From positions 248,001-312,000 of the forward strand of contig NZ_JAHVJA010000002.1 in assembly GCF_019801465.1 (NCBI RefSeq): 64,000 nt of DNA, given 5' to 3'. Every line of letters starts with the position of its first letter. The first letter of the stretch is position 1. This DNA comes from Leisingera daeponensis. Its GTDB lineage: Bacteria > Pseudomonadota > Alphaproteobacteria > Rhodobacterales > Rhodobacteraceae. The notes beneath the pieces were generated by a model. The model was given only the letters and a program-made list of their open reading frames with translations. It had not been told where the DNA came from and ran no database searches. The translations under genes and the position numbers were made by a program. Below, piece after piece: positions 16,743 through 24,855 of the stretch.

Positions 16743-17066
16743 TCAGGCCTCCGTCAGCCAGATCATCGCTTCCCAACCGGCTTCGGCGGTGACTTCAGCC
16801 AGAACTTGCTTGTAGTAGCTGAAAGACGCAGCCAGGTCCTGCGCGCTGTTTTCGCTGAACTGAAACAGGAAAGACGCGATGGCAAGCGGGGCGTCCGGGC
16901 TTCCGGCCACTGGATAGCTGACAAGGTTTCCGCTGCCGTCCAGCGCCTCAATTCTGGCAATCGCCACCCCCTGTTTTCTGGCAAACGCCAGGAATCCGGC
17001 GATGTCCGAAAACGGCAGGATGAATGGTGAGTTCCGGGAAACCGCGGCGAAATCTGTCATGTGCAT
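16743..17066 (-). CDS. hypothetical cytoplasmic protein
   Basis: A 107-residue soluble protein (or 105 from a second ATG at 17060), rich in aromatic residues, without signal or membrane segment. I recognise no domain. AAAAGG lies just upstream of the first ATG. It ends about 110 bp before the start of the small exported protein on the same strand. Coding status is plausible from codon use, but function is unknown. Confidence 0.5.
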   Translation of the reverse strand: MHMTDFAAVSRNSPFILPFSDIAGFLAFARKQGVAIARIEALDGSGNLVSYPVAGSPDAPLAIASFLFQFSENSAQDLAASFSYYKQVLAEVTAEAGWEAMIWLTEA

Positions 17067-17160
17067 TGGGCCTTTTGGAAACCCTCGGTTCGATCAGCAC
17101 GCGGAGGGCAGCACCCGGTCCGAGGGTGGGTGCGAAGCGCCCGCCCGTGGGGGCGGATCG

Positions 17161-17190
17161 GGCGCTGCCCGGCCTCTCGGCCGGGCGGGA
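17161..17190. repeat. GC-rich hairpin in the lepA downstream region
   Basis: Arms GCCCGGCC / GGCCGGGC around TCTC, followed by GGGA, in a 276-bp stretch (17067-17342) that otherwise holds only the lepA terminator and short chance frames. Confidence 0.4.
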
Positions 17191-17212
17191 AGGTGGCAAT
17201 CGCCAGAAACAG

Positions 17213-17232
17213 AAAACGGGGCCGAAGCCCCG
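17213..17232 (-). terminator. intrinsic terminator for lepA
   Basis: On the minus strand CGGGGC-TTCG-GCCCCG is followed by TTTTCTGTTT. The UUCG tetraloop makes this a very stable hairpin about 110 bp after the lepA stop. Confidence 0.75.
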
Positions 17233-17342
17233 TGTTGCAACCGTTTGAAAAGGTCTCGTTTCCGCCGCAGAACGCCGGAGTGCGGGCACGCAGTTGGCTA
17301 TGCCAACCACTTTCGCCCGCGCGCCCTCGAGAAGGGACAGCC

Positions 17343-19157
17343 TTAGCTGTCCATTTTGAGGGCGGAAATAAACGCCTCTTGCGGGATGTCCACCTTGCCG
17401 AACTGGCGCATCTTCTTCTTGCCCGCTTTCTGCTTGTCCAGCAGTTTCCGCTTCCGGGTGGCGTCGCCGCCGTAGCATTTGGCGGTCACGTCCTTGCGCA
17501 GGGCGGAGAGGGTCTCGCGGGCGATCACCTTGCCGCCGATGGCAGCCTGGATCGGGATCTTGAACATGTGGCGCGGGATCAGCTCCTTGAGCTTCTCGCA
17601 CATCGCCCGGCCGCGCATCTCGGCCCGGTCGCGGTGGACCATGGTGGAGAGCGCATCGACCGGCTCGTCATTCACCAAGACCGACATCTTGACCAGATTG
17701 TCCTGGCGGTAGCCGGTCATCTGGTAGTCGAAGGAGGCATAGCCCTTGGTCACCGATTTCAGGCGGTCATAGAAGTCGAACACCACCTCATTGAGCGGCA
17801 GGTCATAGACCACCATGGCGCGGGAGCCGGCGTAGGACAGATCCATCTGGATGCCGCGGCGGTCCTGGCAAAGCTTCAGCACGTCGCCGAGGTATTCGTC
17901 CGGCACCAGGATGGTCGCCTTGATGCGCGGCTCCTGGATGTGGTCGACCTTGGAGGGGTCGGGCATGTCGGCGGGGTTGTGGAGCTCGATCATCTCGCCG
18001 GGCACATTGTCCTTGCCCTTCATGTAGACGTGGTAGATCACCGATGGAGCCGTCGTGATCAGCTCAATGTTGTATTCGCGTTCGATCCGGTCGCGGATGA
18101 CTTCCAGGTGCAAGAGGCCGAGGAAGCCGCAGCGGAAGCCGAAGCCGAGGGCGGCGGAGGTTTCCATTTCAAACGAGAAGGACGCGTCGTTCAGGGCCAG
18201 CTTGTCGATGGCGTCGCGCAGGTCTTCGAACTCAGCTGAATCGACCGGGAACAACCCGCAGAACACCACCGGCTGGGCGGGTTTGAAGCCCGGCAGGGCT
18301 TTGTCGGTGCCGTTGCGGTCGTTGGTGATGGTGTCGCCGACGCGGGTGTCGCGCACCTGCTTGATCGAGGCGGTGAGGAAGCCGATCTCGCCCGGCCCCA
18401 GCTCATCCACCACCTGCATGGCGGGGCGGAACACGCCGATGCGGTCGACGTGGTGCAGGGTGTTGTTGGACATGAACTTGACGCGCATGCCTTTTTTGAG
18501 GACGCCGTCCATGATGCGGACCAGAACGATCACGCCGAGGTAGCTGTCGTACCAGCTGTCGACCAGCATGGCCTTCAGCGGCGCGTCGCGGGTGCCCTGC
18601 GGCGCGGGCAGGTGCTGGACGATGGCCTCCAGGGTTTCGCGGATGCCCTGGCCGGTCTTGGCCGAGACCTGGATGGCGCCGGTGGCGTCGATGCCGATCA
18701 CGTCCTCGATCTGCTCCGCCACCCGGTCGCAGTCGGAGGCCGGCAGGTCGATCTTGTTCAGGACGGGAACGATCTCATGATCCGCGTCGATCGCCTGGTA
18801 GACGTTGGCCAGCGTCTGCGCCTCGACGCCTTGGGTCGAGTCGACGACCAGCAGCGAGCCTTCGACCGCGCGCATGGAGCGGGAGACTTCATAGGCAAAG
18901 TCGACGTGGCCGGGGGTGTCGATCAGGTTCAGCACATAGGTTTCGCCGTCCTGCGCCTTGTAGTCGATGCGCACGGTGTTGGCCTTGATGGTGATCCCGC
19001 GCTCGCGCTCGATGTCCATGGCGTCGAGCAGCTGTTCCTTCATGTCACGGTCCTTCACCGTTCCGGTCTCCTGGATGAGCCGGTCAGCGAGGGTGGATTT
19101 GCCATGGTCGATATGGGCGACGATGGAGAAATTGCGGATATGAGCGAGGTCAGTCAT
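17343..19157 (-). CDS. lepA: translation elongation factor 4 (LepA)
   Basis: A 604-residue GTPase of the EF-G-like family: the G domain begins [16 protein letters not shown] (P-loop 15-22), then [25 protein letters not shown], the beta-barrel and EF-G-like domains III and V, and the LepA-specific C-terminal domain ([30 protein letters not shown]). LepA acts on ribosomes, promoting back-translocation or 30S biogenesis. Length and the ATG at 19157 fit the family; the longer open frame to 19277 is not family-like. Confidence 0.97.
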   Translation of the reverse strand: MTDLAHIRNFSIVAHIDHGKSTLADRLIQETGTVKDRDMKEQLLDAMDIERERGITIKANTVRIDYKAQDGETYVLNLIDTPGHVDFAYEVSRSMRAVEGSLLVVDSTQGVEAQTLANVYQAIDADHEIVPVLNKIDLPASDCDRVAEQIEDVIGIDATGAIQVSAKTGQGIRETLEAIVQHLPAPQGTRDAPLKAMLVDSWYDSYLGVIVLVRIMDGVLKKGMRVKFMSNNTLHHVDRIGVFRPAMQVVDELGPGEIGFLTASIKQVRDTRVGDTITNDRNGTDKALPGFKPAQPVVFCGLFPVDSAEFEDLRDAIDKLALNDASFSFEMETSAALGFGFRCGFLGLLHLEVIRDRIEREYNIELITTAPSVIYHVYMKGKDNVPGEMIELHNPADMPDPSKVDHIQEPRIKATILVPDEYLGDVLKLCQDRRGIQMDLSYAGSRAMVVYDLPLNEVVFDFYDRLKSVTKGYASFDYQMTGYRQDNLVKMSVLVNDEPVDALSTMVHRDRAEMRGRAMCEKLKELIPRHMFKIPIQAAIGGKVIARETLSALRKDVTAKCYGGDATRKRKLLDKQKAGKKKMRQFGKVDIPQEAFISALKMDS

Positions 19158-19465
19158 GCTGAGGCATATGATTTGGATTCGGGGTTTGGTCAAGGTGGCA
19201 CGTTCACGGACCGGGCCCCTTATTGCATGCGGGCCGCCCGCAGCAGCAGGCTGCCGCCGCCGCTTCCCGCGCGGCACGGCTCTCGGCCCGGCGGAAGGCC
19301 GTGTTTGCGCCCCGGGAGGCCGCCCGCCGCCCCCTGCCGCCCCGCCCCGAACGCCTCAAATTCTCCCTGCCCCCTGCGCTTTCCGTCAAAATGCGCTATA
19401 GTCCCTCGGTACCCGCGAAACGCGCGGCCCTCTGGTGGGTGACACAGCAAAGGAGGACGACCCGC
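19158..19465. other. 308-bp divergent intergenic region
   Basis: Between lepA and the small gene at 19466. It is very GC-rich in the middle. A TATAGT hexamer at about 19396-19401 could be the -10 element for the plus-strand gene, which also has an AAGGAGGA ribosome site at 19451-19458. No credible gene is seen; open frames here are compositional. Confidence 0.4.
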
Positions 19466-19648
19466 ATGGATGCAATCAAAGCCACTGAATATGCCCGCGC
19501 GCTGTACAGCGCGCATGGCGACAAGGCCGAGGCCGAAGCCGCGCAGAAGATGCGCGCCTGCGAAGAGGCCGGCAAGGACGATGAGGCGGCGGACTGGAAA
19601 GCCGTGCGCCAGGCGGTGCGCGCAATGCGCGGACCGAACCAGGCCTGA
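19466..19648 (+). CDS. small conserved-type protein, unknown function
   Basis: A 60-residue charged helical protein (MDAIKATEYARALYSAHGDK...). A near-perfect ribosome site (AAGGAGGA) lies eight bases before the ATG, which is the strongest start evidence for any small gene in the window. Two predicted helices are rich in Ala, Glu, Lys and Arg, with a single cysteine. No known domain; small roseobacter proteins of this look are common. Function unknown. Confidence 0.65.
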   Translation: MDAIKATEYARALYSAHGDKAEAEAAQKMRACEEAGKDDEAADWKAVRQAVRAMRGPNQA

Positions 19649-19808
19649 GCAAAACCAGCGCTGGAGGGCCGGGCCGCCGGCGCTCCAGCCCCTTGTGGCC
19701 AGGCCCCGGGACCCCGTTTACCACGATTGAAAACAGCGCCGGATTGCGGCATAGTGCGGCCAATACCGCGGGCAGCAGACCCGCTTGCCAAAAACGGGGC
19801 ACAAGCAG

Positions 19809-20120
19809 ATGAAATCTTTCCTGACAACCGCGCTTTGCGCAGGCTTTCTTGCCGCACTGGCACCGGCCGGCGCCGAGGCCGGCGCCATTGAGCGCGCCTG
19901 CCGCCAGTCGGACCGCACCGCGGCCTCGCCGTCCCTGTGCAGCTGCATCCAGAAGGTGGCGGACCGCAGCCTGACGGCCTCGGAGCGCAAGAAGGTCTCC
20001 AAGTGGTTCGCCGATCCGCATCAGGCCCAGGTGGTGCGCCAGTCCAGCAACCGCAACGACGAGCGGCTGTGGCTGCGCTACAAGGCCTTCGGCGACCACG
20101 CGGCACGCAGCTGCGGCTGA
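19809..20120 (+). CDS. exported Cys-containing small protein
   Basis: A 103-residue protein with a signal peptide (MKSFLTTALCAGFLAALAPAGAEA) and a mature part with four cysteines (ERACRQ, SLCSCIQK, RSCG), likely forming disulfides in the periplasm, and a C-terminal YKAFGDHAARSCG motif. Relatives in roseobacters carry the label 'arginine transporter', but nothing in this sequence supports transport: there is no membrane segment beyond the signal and no known binding fold. Treat as unknown. It is followed by a terminator. Confidence 0.7.
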   Translation: MKSFLTTALCAGFLAALAPAGAEAGAIERACRQSDRTAASPSLCSCIQKVADRSLTASERKKVSKWFADPHQAQVVRQSSNRNDERLWLRYKAFGDHAARSCG

Positions 20121-20149
20121 ACCGGCACCGCCCGGACCGCGGCAGCGGG

Positions 20150-20178
20150 GGCGTCCTTCGGGGCGCCTTTTTGTTTTT
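20150..20178 (+). terminator. intrinsic terminator after the 19809 gene
   Basis: A 7-bp stem (GGCGTCC / GGGCGCC, one T-G pair) closed by TTCG and followed by TTTTTGTTTTT. Confidence 0.78.
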
Positions 20179-20339
20179 CTGAATGCCGGGCACTGTTTTC
20201 CCGCCGCCTCTGGGCCGGCCCTGCCTTTGATGCATCCGCTGTGCGGCATTTTCGCAAGGGGGAAAGGCTGCGGCATTGCCACCCTTGACCGGCCCGGCTC
20301 AAACCGCAAAGAACGGCGCAAGGTATTGGAGCAGTTCAT

Positions 20340-21305
20340 ATGTTGATCAAGGGCGTTACCCTGCGCGGGCTGGAAGTGTTTGAGGCTTTGGCCAAGACCG
20401 GGTCCGTAGCGCAGGCTGCCGAGATGACCGGCCTCAGCCAGCCTGCGGTCAGCCAGCAGATGCGCAACCTTGAAAAGGCGCTGGACAGCGAGCTGATCGA
20501 CCATGGCCGCCGCCCGATGGTGCTGACCGCCGCCGGGCGCAGCTTTCTGGCCCGGACCGAGGCGGTGCTGGGCGAGCTGCGGCTGGCCCAGAGCGAGCTG
20601 ACGGTGATGGATCTCACCCACCTGCAGGCGCTGTCGATCGGGCTGATTGATGATTTCGACAATGACCTGACGCCGCGGCTGGCCACCATCCTGGCCGACA
20701 GCCTGACCCAGTGCCGGTTCAAGATGATCACCGCCTCCAGCCATGACATCGTGCGGGCGATGGAGGCGCGCGACCTGCATATTGCCGTCGCCGCCACCGC
20801 CGGGGGCCTGCACGAAGGGCTGGTGGAGTACCCGCTGGTGCGCGACCCGTTCATCCTGGTTGCGCCGCGCGGCACGGTTTCCGACGCGGCGCAGGCGGCG
20901 GAACAGCTGCAGGGGCTGCCGTTCCTGCGCTATGCCCGCGAGCAGCTGATCTCGCAGCAGATCGAGGGGCTGCTGAGCCGCCAGAAGCTGGAATTCGAGA
21001 ACCGCTTCGAGGTCGGCTCGCACCTGGCGCTGATGGCGATGGTGGCGCGGCGGATCGGCTGGGCGATCACCACGCCGCTGGGCTACATGCGCGCCGGCCG
21101 TTTCCACGACCAGATCGACGCCTTCCCGCTGCCGTTCGGCGAGATGTCCCGCACGATCTCGCTGTTCACCGCCGCCGACTGGGCCGACCGGGTGCCGCGG
21201 GACGTGGCAGAGACCGTACGCCGCCTGGTGCAGACCCAGATGATCGACCCGGCGGTGCAGCAGCTGCCGTTCCTGGCAGGCGGCTTCCGGGTGATCGCCG
21301 GCTGA
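20340..21305 (+). CDS. LysR-family transcriptional regulator
   Basis: A 321-residue LTTR: winged helix-turn-helix in the first 60 residues (LEVFEALAKTGSVAQAAEMTGLSQPAVSQQMRNLEKAL), linker helix, then a periplasmic-binding-protein-like effector domain. The target is not obvious: the upstream gene points the same way, so the usual divergent LysR arrangement is absent. Its stop lies one base from the stop of the convergent phosphatase gene. Ligand unknown. Confidence 0.92.
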   Translation: MLIKGVTLRGLEVFEALAKTGSVAQAAEMTGLSQPAVSQQMRNLEKALDSELIDHGRRPMVLTAAGRSFLARTEAVLGELRLAQSELTVMDLTHLQALSIGLIDDFDNDLTPRLATILADSLTQCRFKMITASSHDIVRAMEARDLHIAVAATAGGLHEGLVEYPLVRDPFILVAPRGTVSDAAQAAEQLQGLPFLRYAREQLISQQIEGLLSRQKLEFENRFEVGSHLALMAMVARRIGWAITTPLGYMRAGRFHDQIDAFPLPFGEMSRTISLFTAADWADRVPRDVAETVRRLVQTQMIDPAVQQLPFLAGGFRVIAG

Positions 21306-21306
21306 C

Positions 21307-21744
21307 TCAGAGAGCGGCTTTCAGCCCCTTGGCGGCCGTTTCGATCAGGTCCAGGCAGCCGTCGAAATCGCGGGTGTAATAGGGATCCGGCACGTGATCG
21401 GCACCGGTGTCAGGCGCGTAGTCGGTGAACAGGCGCACCGGGGTCACGCTGCCTGCCGGGCGCAGCCTCTCGATGTTCTCCAGGTTGCTGGCATCCATCG
21501 CGATGATCAGGTCGAAAGCCTCGAAATCGCCGCGCCGGAACTGCCGCGCGCGCAGGTCGGAGATATCCAGCCCCCGCGCCCGCGCCGCTGCCTGCATCGG
21601 GCCGTAGGGCGGCTCTCCAACATGGTAGGAGGCAGTGCCGGCGCTGTCGGTCTCCGCCTCGGGGCAGAGCGCACGGAACACGCCCTCTGCCGCGGGGGAG
21701 CGGCAGATGTTTCCTAGGCAGACAAACAGAATACGGGTAGGCAT
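21307..21744 (-). CDS. low-molecular-weight protein-tyrosine phosphatase
   Basis: A 145-residue LMW-PTP with the P-loop CLGNICRS (C10-S17 in VCLGNICRSPAAEG) and the general-acid aspartate in DPYYTRDFDG. Enzymes of this family dephosphorylate phosphotyrosine, for example on polysaccharide-export kinases, or arsenate in related reductases. The ATG at 21744 is preferred over an upstream TTG. It is divergent from the sirtuin gene with a 50-bp gap, so the two may share a control region. Confidence 0.92.
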   Translation of the reverse strand: MPTRILFVCLGNICRSPAAEGVFRALCPEAETDSAGTASYHVGEPPYGPMQAAARARGLDISDLRARQFRRGDFEAFDLIIAMDASNLENIERLRPAGSVTPVRLFTDYAPDTGADHVPDPYYTRDFDGCLDLIETAAKGLKAAL

Positions 21745-21794
21745 TGGCAAACGGCTCCTGTGATCCTGGGCCAGTGATAGGAGGTTTGCGGCAA

Positions 21795-22499
21795 ATGGAA
21801 AAGAGCGCGAAGATCGTCATCCTGACCGGCGCCGGGATTTCCGCCGAAAGCGGGCTCGGCACCTTCCGCGATGAAGGCGGCCTCTGGGCGCAGCACCGGA
21901 TCGAGGATGTGGCGACACCGGAAGGCTTCGCGCGCGATCCGGGCCTGGTGCACCGCTTCTACAACACCCGCCGCGCCCAGGCCGCCGGAGCAGACCCCAA
22001 CCCGGCGCATCTGGCGCTGGCGCGGCTGCAAAGGGAGCATCCGGGCGAGGTGGTGATCGTCACCCAGAACGTGGACGGCCTGCATGAGGCGGGCGGCGCG
22101 CTGAAGGTGCTGCACATGCACGGCACGCTGGCGGGGGCGCTGTGCGGCGCCTGCGGCCACCGCTGGGCAGCGCCGGTGCGGATGCAGGCCGGCCAGCCCT
22201 GCCCCGCCTGCACGGCGCCTGCGGGGCGGCCCGACGTGGTCTGGTTCGGCGAGATGCCGTATTTCATGGAGGAGATTTACGCCCACTTGGCGGCGGCGGA
22301 TCTGTTTGCCGCCATCGGCACCTCAGGCGAGGTCTACCCGGCGGCGGCCTTTGTTGACGAGGCACAGCTGGCGGGCGCCCATACGGTGGAACTGAACCTG
22401 GAGCCCTCCGCCACCGCTTCCCGCTTTGCCGAGCGCCGCTTTGGCCCGGCCAGCGAGATTGTTCCGGCCTGGGTGGCGGAGCTGCTCGGCCCGCCCTAG
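21795..22499 (+). CDS. cobB: Sir2-family NAD-dependent protein deacylase (class III type)
   Basis: A 234-residue sirtuin: GAGISAESGLGTFR at 12-25, TQNVDGLH at 90-97, catalytic histidine in HMHG (H109), a four-cysteine zinc site (C117, C120, C136, C139) and GTSGEVYPAA. Residues Y56 and R59 (FYNTRR) form the Y-x-x-R pair that in SIRT5/CobB-type enzymes favours succinyl- or malonyl-lysine. It removes acyl groups from lysines using NAD+. The start at 21795 gives the family N-terminus. Confidence 0.93.
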   Translation: MEKSAKIVILTGAGISAESGLGTFRDEGGLWAQHRIEDVATPEGFARDPGLVHRFYNTRRAQAAGADPNPAHLALARLQREHPGEVVIVTQNVDGLHEAGGALKVLHMHGTLAGALCGACGHRWAAPVRMQAGQPCPACTAPAGRPDVVWFGEMPYFMEEIYAHLAAADLFAAIGTSGEVYPAAAFVDEAQLAGAHTVELNLEPSATASRFAERRFGPASEIVPAWVAELLGPP

Positions 22500-22503
22500 A
22501 CAG

Positions 22504-22533
22504 CCCAAAGCCCGCCAAGGGGCGGGCTTTGGG
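22504..22533. terminator. hairpin between convergent sirtuin and copper-chaperone genes
   Basis: A 13-bp perfect stem (CCCAAAGCCCGCC / GGCGGGCTTTGGG) with an AAGG loop, five bases after the sirtuin stop. A clear U-run is missing on either side, so termination is likely but not certain. Confidence 0.6.
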
Positions 22534-22587
22534 CGCAAAGGAGGGCTGCAGCGCAGCCTGACGCCGCGCCCGCCCCGCCCCTGCGGA

Positions 22588-23076
22588 TCAGTTGGAGTGG
22601 CCGGAGTCACCGCCATGGCCGTGGCCCCCGGCCTTGCGCTCCAGATCCACCGGCACGTCGATCTCAACCTCGCCGGCCTTTTCAAAGACCAGCGTGACCT
22701 TGACCACGTCACCGTGGTTCAGCGACTGGTTCAGGCCCATGAACATGATGTGGTCGCCGCCGCGCTTCAGCATGCGGGTTCCGCCCGCGGGCACGGCCAA
22801 GCCCTCCTCCACATGCATCATCTTCATGACGCCGTCGCCGCTTTCCTTGTGGGTGTGCAGCTGCACCTTGGCCGCCGCGCCGGAGCGCACCTCGATCAGC
22901 TGGTCGTCGGCTTCGCCCTTGTTCATGATCTCCATGAAGGCGGCGCCGGCCTTGGCCGCGGGCGAGGACACCCGCGCGTATTGATCGTGCACCATGATCA
23001 TGGCGTCACCTGCAAAGGCGGAGGTGGCAAAGGCAGCGGCTGCCGCGGCTGCAAAGACAACAGACTTCAGGGACAT
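22588..23076 (-). CDS. periplasmic copper chaperone, PCu(A)C family
   Basis: A 162-residue protein with a signal peptide (residues 1-22), the PCu(A)C/DUF461 core (YARVSSPAAKAGAAFMEIMNKGEADDQLIEV) and the Met/His copper ligands, including LHTHKESGDGVMKMMHV. The C-terminus is histidine-rich (GGHGHGGDSGHSN). Such proteins deliver Cu(I) to the CuA or CuB sites of cytochrome oxidases. A GAGGAG ribosome site precedes the ATG at 23076. It is 58 bp downstream of the Cys/His protein at 23135 on the same strand and probably co-transcribed. Confidence 0.9.
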   Translation of the reverse strand: MSLKSVVFAAAAAAAFATSAFAGDAMIMVHDQYARVSSPAAKAGAAFMEIMNKGEADDQLIEVRSGAAAKVQLHTHKESGDGVMKMMHVEEGLAVPAGGTRMLKRGGDHIMFMGLNQSLNHGDVVKVTLVFEKAGEVEIDVPVDLERKAGGHGHGGDSGHSN

Positions 23077-23134
23077 ATCCTGTCTCCTCATACTTTGATT
23101 TTCGAATTTCAGGCGGGTTGGTCCGGCTTGCCGG

Positions 23135-23485
23135 TCAGGCAGCCGCTGGCGGCGCCCGGGCGCTGGCGCAGAGAATTTTCTGAACGGACGCAAGGGCAGC
23201 AACCTGCCCCGCCACTGCGGCGCTGCGAGCCAAAAGCGGCAGCAGCAGCCCCGCAGGCTGCGCCACCGCGTCCAGCACATGCATCACGCAATCCGGGCAG
23301 CTGTGCGGCGGCTTTACCGGTCGGCCGCCGCTGTCGACATAAATGGTGACAGGGCCGGTGCCGGTGCAGATCACCATCTGCCCGGCAGCGTCACGCTCGC
23401 CCTGGCGGGCGGCGGCGCTGTGCGCGGTCAGGGCGACCGTCAGGGCCAGCAACAGGCCAAAGCATATGCGCAGGATGCGTGTCAT
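23135..23485 (-). CDS. exported DUF2946-like Cys/His protein, probable copper-related
   Basis: A 116-residue protein with a signal peptide or N-terminal anchor (RICFGLLLALTVALTAHSAAA) and a metal-site-like segment: C40 (VICTGTG), then SCPDCVMH with C63, C66 and H69, then a hydrophobic C-terminal stretch. This resembles DUF2946 proteins that accompany copper-handling genes. Directly upstream of the PCu(A)C gene, so a role in periplasmic copper is inferred from context. A GTG-started extension to 23560 is unlikely. Confidence 0.65.
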   Translation of the reverse strand: MTRILRICFGLLLALTVALTAHSAAARQGERDAAGQMVICTGTGPVTIYVDSGGRPVKPPHSCPDCVMHVLDAVAQPAGLLLPLLARSAAVAGQVAALASVQKILCASARAPPAAA

Positions 23486-23557
23486 CTCCGGCAGATATGC
23501 CTGCTTGCCCCGCGGCCTGCAAGGCCCGGCTCTGCGGCAGATTGCGCAAACGAGAAA

Positions 23558-23585
23558 CACCGCGCAGGGTTGCCCCTGCGCGGTG
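23558..23585 (-). terminator. intrinsic terminator of rpmB
   Basis: A 12-bp perfect stem (CACCGCGCAGGG / CCCTGCGCGGTG), followed by TTTCTCGTTT on the minus strand, about 40 bp after the rpmB stop. Confidence 0.78.
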
Positions 23586-23624
23586 TGTGTAATCCGATCC
23601 GGTGAAGGGATCAGGCCAGGATTA

Positions 23625-23915
23625 TCAAGCCTGTGCGGCTTGTGCCTTGGCGATCTCTTTCTTCACTTTCAGCGCGTTTGCCGACAGCTCTTCGTCCTTG
23701 GCTTTGGCCAGGAACGCGTCCAGGCCGCCGCGATGGTCGACAGAGCGCAGGGCAGCTGCGGAGATGCGCAGCTTGACGCCGCGGCCCAGAACTTCGGACT
23801 GCAGAGTCACGTCGTTCAGGTTGGGCAGAAAGCGGCGCTTGGTTTTGTTGTTGGCGTGGCTGACATTGTTGCCAGTCATCGGGCCTTTTCCGGTCAGTTC
23901 GCAACGGCGCGACAT
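23625..23915 (-). CDS. rpmB: 50S ribosomal protein L28
   Basis: A 96-residue L28 with the family opening [21 protein letters not shown] and the TKRRFLPNL segment. It is the alphaproteobacterial long form with a C-terminal helical extension. Monocistronic with its own terminator; rpmG is not adjacent. Confidence 0.97.
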   Translation of the reverse strand: MSRRCELTGKGPMTGNNVSHANNKTKRRFLPNLNDVTLQSEVLGRGVKLRISAAALRSVDHRGGLDAFLAKAKDEELSANALKVKKEIAKAQAAQA

Positions 23916-24036
23916 ATCTTCATCCTTCGTTTCTGGAGGCGCCGGCAGCCCGGTGCCATATCACAAGGGGCGCGGCCATTGGCTGCGCCCGAAAACTGGT
24001 TGGATGCGTGTAGGAGGAATCGCGGGCGGGGTCAAG

Positions 24037-24849
24037 TCATCTGCCAGCGTTTTCCGGTGCTTTCCCCACCGCAACCTGCATATGACGCTGCCGGGCCTGC
24101 TGCGCAAGCTGTTTGCGGCCGAATTTTTCCGCCTGCGCCGCCAGATGCTGCCAGTAAACAGGGCTGTTGCGGCGCGCAGGCCGGTGCAGGGCGACGGCCC
24201 CCTGTGCCGCGGCTCCGCCGTGCAACAGGAGCTGCTGTAGTGCTGCAAACCCGCGGCCCTGGCGCAGCACCTGGGTCGCCGGATGGCCGCCGCCTGCCAG
24301 GCGGGCGATGGCCAGGCCCGGGAACACCATCTGGATCATTTCGGCATGCACCAGGTCCGCCGGGCGGAACGGATCCGCCAGCACCGCGCCCTGCACCGGG
24401 TGGCCGCGCCCTGCCAGCGCACCCTGCTCCGGATCAAAGCCATCGGCGTGTTTGCGATAGCGCCGGTCGAAGGGCACATGTTCCGGCGAGATCGAGATCT
24501 GCGGTGACACTGCCACCAGCCGGGAGAGGTTCAGCGCCCTGGCAAAACGCAGCGCCGCATAGCCGCCCATGGAGAAACCCATCGCGGCGACCTCATCAAA
24601 AGCAGCGGAGAACGCCTGCAATGCGGCCTCCAGCGCTGCGGTGTCGGGGTTGATGTACCAGTCGTTCAGCCGCGACTGCAGGTGCAGGTGGCTGAAGCCC
24701 GCGCGGGTGAAGGTCCTGACCGCTTGCGCCCGGGAAAACTGCCCGGCCTCCGCGGTGCGCTGGCGGAAGCTGACGAACAGCCTGGACTGCCCGGGATTGA
24801 ACAGCGAGGCGCGCAGATGCGTGCCGTCGAAGACCCGGGTTTCCCGCAT
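24037..24849 (-). CDS. alpha/beta-hydrolase-fold protein
   Basis: A 270-residue protein with the nucleophile elbow GFSMGGYA (S93) and an N-terminal core reminiscent of small esterases. A histidine in LAGGGHPATQVL and an acidic residue before it could complete the triad. The C-terminal 80 residues are Gln/Arg/Ala-rich helices. It starts six bases after the meaB stop, so the two are surely one transcription unit, and a role in acyl-CoA or ester metabolism is a weak inference. Substrate unknown. Confidence 0.65.
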   Translation of the reverse strand: MRETRVFDGTHLRASLFNPGQSRLFVSFRQRTAEAGQFSRAQAVRTFTRAGFSHLHLQSRLNDWYINPDTAALEAALQAFSAAFDEVAAMGFSMGGYAALRFARALNLSRLVAVSPQISISPEHVPFDRRYRKHADGFDPEQGALAGRGHPVQGAVLADPFRPADLVHAEMIQMVFPGLAIARLAGGGHPATQVLRQGRGFAALQQLLLHGGAAAQGAVALHRPARRNSPVYWQHLAAQAEKFGRKQLAQQARQRHMQVAVGKAPENAGR

Positions 24850-24855
24850 CCGGCC

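Noticed and set aside
17002-17346. Plus-strand 114-codon frame in the lepA downstream region
   Set aside because: Overlaps terminator hairpins and has low-complexity, Cys/Arg-rich composition; no ribosome site.
20340-21305. LysR regulator as controller of the adjacent phosphatase or sirtuin
   Set aside because: It is convergent with the phosphatase gene and not divergent from any gene, so context does not support a specific target.
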